From JANMDU01 sp031388245 (GTDB taxonomy: Bacteria > Pseudomonadota > Gammaproteobacteria > Burkholderiales > Burkholderiaceae_C): a stretch of DNA of 8,975 nucleotides. How positions within the stretch are numbered: position 1 is the first letter of the stretch; every line of letters begins with the position of its first letter. The position numbers and the translations under genes are program-made. Below the pieces are notes generated by a model. The model saw only the letters and a program-made list of their open reading frames with translations, was not told the origin of the DNA and made no database searches. Positions 5,597-8,975 of this stretch are shown here, piece after piece. Location of the stretch: NCBI GenBank assembly GCA_031388245.1, contig JANNED010000015.1:1-8975 (forward strand). The letters run 5' to 3'.

Positions 5597-8218
5597 TCAT
5601 GTTGGCAGAGCCGCAAAGCTGCCTGTGCGACCACCATCAAAAGCCACCGGTTGACACGGCAGCCAAAAGCTAAACCGGCAACCCACAACATCCGTGCCAT
5701 TGTAGAGGTTCTCCGCATGCATCCGCCCTTGGTGGCTCTCCACGATAGAGCGGCATAAATTCAGGCCAATGCCCATGCCTTCGGCCTTGGTAGAAAAGAA
5801 GGCTTCAAACAGGCGCTGCATCACCTCAGGTGCCAAGCCTTGGCCGGTATCCGTCACGGTAAATTCCACTGCCTCGCCAATGCCCTCCATTTGCTTGGGC
5901 ACAGCACGCAACTCCACACTCCTGCGGTTGCTGGGGCGCTTGGCACTGTCAATCGACTCGGCAGCATTTTTCAGCAAATTCACCAAGACTTGCTCGATCA
6001 AAATCGGATCGACCATGATTTTTGGCAAGCGCGCTGCCAAATAATGTGTGAGCCTGACATTTCTACGGCGCAGCTCAATCTCAGCCAATTCCAATGCCTC
6101 AGAGACCAAATGCGAGACTTCGCTGCTGGTGCGGTTGGGTGCAGATCGTTTCACAAAGCTTCTGATTCGGTGAATGATCTGACCGGCGCGCTGGGCTTGG
6201 CGAGCGGTTTTCTCCAGCGCAGCCAACATCTCTTCTTCGTTGATTTGCTTGGCCTGAATGCGGCTGACCATGCCGGTGCAGTAGTTGGAAATCGCAGTCA
6301 GGGGTTGATTCAATTCATGCGCCACGCTGCTGGCCATTTCACCCATGGTGATCAAGCGCGAGGCGCTTTGCGCTTTTTCTGCTTGCAGCGCGGCCAAATC
6401 TTCGGCCATACGGCGCGGTGTGATGTCGGTGGCAATCACCATTTGCGCCAAACGGCCATCGGTCCAGTTGAGATAACGGGAGCGCACTTCCAGCCATTTG
6501 TTCAAGGAAGGAATGAAGATTTCAGCATTTTCGCTGCGAGCCGCGGTGAGCTCTTCTGTCGGCAAGCCCGCCAAAGCATCCACACTGTCGCCCATGGTGC
6601 TGTCTTTGAATTCGGGCTGCACAATGCCGCTGTCAATTTGCCCCGCTTGTTCCACCAAGCTCAAATGCTCTGTGGATTTGCCGCCAAACCACAAGCGGTA
6701 CATTTTGTTGGCAAACAGCAGCTCATCGCCGCCCAGCGGTGCCACAGAGACGCTGGCATCCAGGCCTTCGAGCACGGTGGTGAAGCGCTCATACGATTCA
6801 GAGAGTTGGCGGCGCACACGGTTTGGCTCGGTGATGTCGGTCATCGAGGTCAACCAGCCGCTTTGCACGCCCTTGCCATCAACCAAAGGCGAGACATACA
6901 TTCGCGCATCAAAGATGCTGCCATCGCGGTGCTTCACGCGCACCTGAAAACCACCCGGTGTTGTCTTGCCACTGATCTCCTCTTCCAGCCGCGCCGCAAG
7001 AAGCTCACGATCATCCTCCGGCCAATAAGGAAATGGCGCAGTCAATCCAACCAGCTCAGATTCATTCCAGCCCGTCATTTGGCAAAAAGCCGGGTTCACA
7101 TAGGTGATGCGACCTTGCAAATCGAGCGCACGCATGCCTGTGAGCATGGAGTTTTCCATCGCACGGCGAAAGCTGGTTTCCTGCACGAGCGCTGCTTGTG
7201 TGCGGATGCGCCGCCGCGTGTGCCGCCAAGCGCTCACCAGCAACCAAGCTGTCATGGCGGATAGAAACAACACCAGCCAAAACAGCGCACTGCCGATCAC
7301 GCCCAGCGAGGTGCGATAGGCTTCTGCACGCAACACCAAGCTGTTGCCCACCGGCGAGACTGGCACTTCGTATTCGGTATCGTGTTGCACCCAAGGCAGC
7401 AAGCGCACCGCCGCGTTGCGCTTCGGAGACGTGTTGCCCGTGAGCAGGCGGTTTTTTTCATCCACCAAAGCAATCGCATATTTGGCAGCGATTTCTACCG
7501 GCACGCCGTAGCGCAGCAAGCCATCAACTTGATATTCCCCCATTACCACGCCAGCAAAGCGCACACCATCGGCCAGCGGCACCTGCACCTGCAGCACAGG
7601 CATGGTTTGCGTGCCAATGCCGCTCGGCACAGAAAATGGCACCGAATACATCGGCTGGCGCACATCGCGCACCAAGTTGTACACCGCTTCTGTTTCTGGG
7701 TAGCGCAATGCATCGCCGCCCAATCGCACATACAAGCCGGGCATGCTCGGCGAGGTGTAGCTCACACGAATGCGTTTCTTCGCATCAATCCACACCACAG
7801 ATTGCAGCTCTGGATATTGCCGCACCAAGCCTTCCGCTTGGTTCACAAAATCCTCGGTATCAATTTGCTTGTTGCTGATGTCTGCAGCCAAACGCATGAG
7901 CTGCTCCTGCCGCTCCAGCAAGCGCAGGCGAAGGCGCTGCTGGGCATATTCCACATCGCGCTGCACAGCCTCTTGCTCGCGAGACATTTCTTCCAATCGC
8001 AAGTAGCCAAACGCAGCCACGATGGCCATGAGAAACACCGCCACAGCAGCCAAAGGCGCGATCAATGCGAAGCGGTCTTGTCGTGTTGGCGATTGCAAGC
8101 GCCACCAGCGTGAGAGCCAATTCACGGGCTTGGCTTTTGCAGGCTCGCTCTGCCCCTGCCGCGCATTGACGGCGGGCTGCTTGGAAGCCAAGGACTCTAG
8201 GGTCACGATATCGGTCAT
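5597..8218 (-). CDS. Membrane-bound PAS sensor histidine kinase
   Basis: 873-residue inner-membrane kinase. The order is a cytoplasmic tail; TM1 at about 50-74 (FALIAPLAAVAVFLMAIVAAF); a periplasmic region 75-304 starting with a heptad-like, Glu/Gln/Arg-rich helix, probably a Cache/PDC-like sensor; and TM2 at about 306-331. PAS 1 follows at 351-465 (VNPAFCQMTGW, then TDITE) and a more divergent PAS 2 at 474-602 (ending ATDITPRR). HisKA has H634 in SSVAHELNQPL, and the HATPase domain has N-box NLLKNAAESI (747-756), G1 DTGQG (790-794) and G2 GMGIGL (814-819). All catalytic boxes are present. It resembles DctS/FixL-like kinases paired with FixJ-type regulators. The ligand is unknown; divergence from aceE suggests sensing of a carboxylate or central-carbon cue, which is inference. 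The ribosome binding site before ATG 8218 is weak. Confidence 0.95.
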   Translation of the reverse strand: MTDIVTLESLASKQPAVNARQGQSEPAKAKPVNWLSRWWRLQSPTRQDRFALIAPLAAVAVFLMAIVAAFGYLRLEEMSREQEAVQRDVEYAQQRLRLRLLERQEQLMRLAADISNKQIDTEDFVNQAEGLVRQYPELQSVVWIDAKKRIRVSYTSPSMPGLYVRLGGDALRYPETEAVYNLVRDVRQPMYSVPFSVPSGIGTQTMPVLQVQVPLADGVRFAGVVMGEYQVDGLLRYGVPVEIAAKYAIALVDEKNRLLTGNTSPKRNAAVRLLPWVQHDTEYEVPVSPVGNSLVLRAEAYRTSLGVIGSALFWLVLFLSAMTAWLLVSAWRHTRRRIRTQAALVQETSFRRAMENSMLTGMRALDLQGRITYVNPAFCQMTGWNESELVGLTAPFPYWPEDDRELLAARLEEEISGKTTPGGFQVRVKHRDGSIFDARMYVSPLVDGKGVQSGWLTSMTDITEPNRVRRQLSESYERFTTVLEGLDASVSVAPLGGDELLFANKMYRLWFGGKSTEHLSLVEQAGQIDSGIVQPEFKDSTMGDSVDALAGLPTEELTAARSENAEIFIPSLNKWLEVRSRYLNWTDGRLAQMVIATDITPRRMAEDLAALQAEKAQSASRLITMGEMASSVAHELNQPLTAISNYCTGMVSRIQAKQINEEEMLAALEKTARQAQRAGQIIHRIRSFVKRSAPNRTSSEVSHLVSEALELAEIELRRRNVRLTHYLAARLPKIMVDPILIEQVLVNLLKNAAESIDSAKRPSNRRSVELRAVPKQMEGIGEAVEFTVTDTGQGLAPEVMQRLFEAFFSTKAEGMGIGLNLCRSIVESHQGRMHAENLYNGTDVVGCRFSFWLPCQPVAFDGGRTGSFAALPT

Positions 8219-8264
8219 GCTGTCATTGTCGCCCAGCCTGCTTGCTTTGTGGTTGGCGAGCAGA

Positions 8265-8310
8265 TTTCAAATAAATTTCATATTATGAAAACATGATGCA
8301 CTATTTGAAA
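8265..8310. promoter_or_regulatory. Symmetric TTTCA half-site cluster in the kinase/aceE divergent region
   Basis: TTTCAAATA (8265-8273) and TATTTGAAA (8302-8310) form a perfect 9-bp inverted repeat. Nested between them is a second dyad, TTTCATA-T-TATGAAA (8276-8290). This gives four TTTCA half-sites: two forward, 11 bp apart, and two reverse, 20 bp apart, roughly one and two helical turns. A related pair ATAAATTTC (8271-8279) and GAAATTTAT (8318-8326) extends the symmetry. This looks like an operator for one or more dimeric regulators acting on the divergent kinase and aceE promoters. Candidates are the FixJ-type regulator or a pyruvate-responsive repressor; I do not recognise a PdhR-type site. 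Confidence 0.5.
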
Positions 8311-8334
8311 AAATGAAGAAATTTATGGAACAAT
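8305..8334 (+). promoter_or_regulatory. Possible aceE promoter
   Basis: TTGAAA at 8305-8310 followed after 18 nt by AACAAT at 8329-8334 is a modest sigma-70-like pair. Its -35 coincides with the right outer half-site of the TTTCA cluster, so a bound protein there would compete with or contact RNA polymerase. It implies an mRNA leader of about 65 nt before aceE. The -10 is weak, and other placements are possible. Confidence 0.3.
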
Positions 8335-8405
8335 AGAGTCACTGCACTAAATTCAAGGCAAGCTACAAGCCTGCTTCTTAAAGACGATCCTTCTGGAGAC
8401 AAAAC

Positions 8406-8975
8406 ATGTCAGCATTACCCAAAGACATTGACCTCGACAACCAAGAAACCCGCGAGTGGATGGACGCGCTCAGCGCCGTCATCAGCTCAGAAGGCAAAGA
8501 CAGAGCACATTTTTTGCTAGAAAAGCTCTTAGAGCATGCACGCCAGAGCAGCATCGACATGCCGTTTTCCGCGACCCCGGGCTCCGGGAACACCCGAGAA
8601 ACCGACCAAGACGCGCGCACCCCCGGCATCGTCGAAATCGAACAGCGCGTGCGCGCCTACATGCGCTGGAATGCGATGGCGATGGTGGTGAAAGCCAATC
8701 GGCATAACCCGGCTGATGGCGGCGATTTGGGCGGGCATATTGGCTCATTTGCCTCGCTCGCTAATCTTTTCGGCGCGGGATTCAATCATTTCTGGCATGC
8801 CGAATCTGAGAATCACGGCGGCGATTGCATTTATATCCAAGGCCATGTTTCGCCCGGTGTGTATGCCCGCGCTTATTTGGAAGGCCGCTTGACGGAAGAG
8901 CAACTGCTCAACTTCCGCCAAGAGGTCGATGGCAAAGGCCTATCGAGCTATCCGCACCCAAAGCTCATGCCTGAG
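8406..8975 (+). CDS. aceE: Pyruvate dehydrogenase E1 component, homodimeric type, N-terminal part (cut by window edge)
   Basis: First 190 residues of the thiamine-diphosphate-dependent E1 subunit, which decarboxylates pyruvate and reductively acetylates the lipoyl groups of E2 in the cytosolic pyruvate dehydrogenase complex. Recognisable blocks are IEQRVRAYMRWNAMAMVVKA (78-97), GGHIGSFASL (109-118), GFNHFWHAESENHGGD, YIQGHVSPGVYARAYLEGRL (143-162) and the end GLSSYPHPKLMPE. His111 and His147 match the two active-site histidines H106 and H142 known from E. coli AceE. GGAG at 8395-8398 lies 7 nt before the ATG, a good ribosome binding site. The gene is divergent from the sensor kinase across a 187-nt regulatory region; aceF and lpd would be expected downstream, outside the window. 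Confidence 0.97.
   Translation, partial: MSALPKDIDLDNQETREWMDALSAVISSEGKDRAHFLLEKLLEHARQSSIDMPFSATPGSGNTRETDQDARTPGIVEIEQRVRAYMRWNAMAMVVKANRHNPADGGDLGGHIGSFASLANLFGAGFNHFWHAESENHGGDCIYIQGHVSPGVYARAYLEGRLTEEQLLNFRQEVDGKGLSSYPHPKLMPE

Noticed and set aside
5840..7264. 474-residue plus-strand ORF antisense to the kinase
   Set aside because: Long but His/Arg/Gln-rich in the way expected of an antisense frame in G+C-rich DNA, with no domain. The kinase frame explains the sequence fully.
7382..8113. 243-residue plus-strand ORF antisense to the kinase N-terminus
   Set aside because: Composition (His, Arg, Gln, Ala) typical of shadow frames; the opposite strand encodes two clear membrane segments and a sensor region.

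Overview
The window looks like a chromosomal segment of a betaproteobacterium in Burkholderiales, probably Comamonadaceae or a close relative. The evidence is the style of the HrpA, Nnr, FolD and AceE proteins, the moderately high G+C, and the order folD, FixJ-type regulator, sensor kinase, then divergent aceE, which I recall from that family. The genus cannot be told from the sequence.

Left part (1-2232, minus strand): the 5' portion of the DEAH-box RNA helicase gene hrpA, cut by the window edge. It starts 7 nt after the complete nnr gene (bifunctional NAD(P)HX epimerase/dehydratase), so the two probably share a transcript. Nnr carries an unusual AT-rich insert between its two domains that resembles a mobile palindromic repeat read through in frame.

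Middle (2233-3805): an AT-rich divergent intergenic region with a 12-bp-arm palindrome and a further half-site over a likely -10. It is followed by a two-gene plus-strand operon with an ATGA overlap, encoding an XRE-type HTH protein and an AbiEii/AbiGii-family nucleotidyltransferase. This is a toxin-antitoxin-like (or phage-defence-like) cassette set between housekeeping genes. It is the best candidate here for an under-described system, because the partner is an XRE protein with a C-terminal helical module rather than a classical AbiEi.

Right part (3806-8975): folD, a FixJ/LuxR-type response regulator and a large membrane-bound PAS histidine kinase, all on the minus strand. aceE (pyruvate dehydrogenase E1, 5' part only) runs divergently from the kinase. 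The 161-nt gap between regulator and folD holds a large CACGGAA-type inverted repeat. Read on the minus strand, the repeat ends in a T-rich tract like a terminator. The 187-nt kinase/aceE gap holds a symmetric cluster of TTTCA half-sites, a plausible operator for controlling pyruvate oxidation and/or the two-component genes. That regulatory link is inference.
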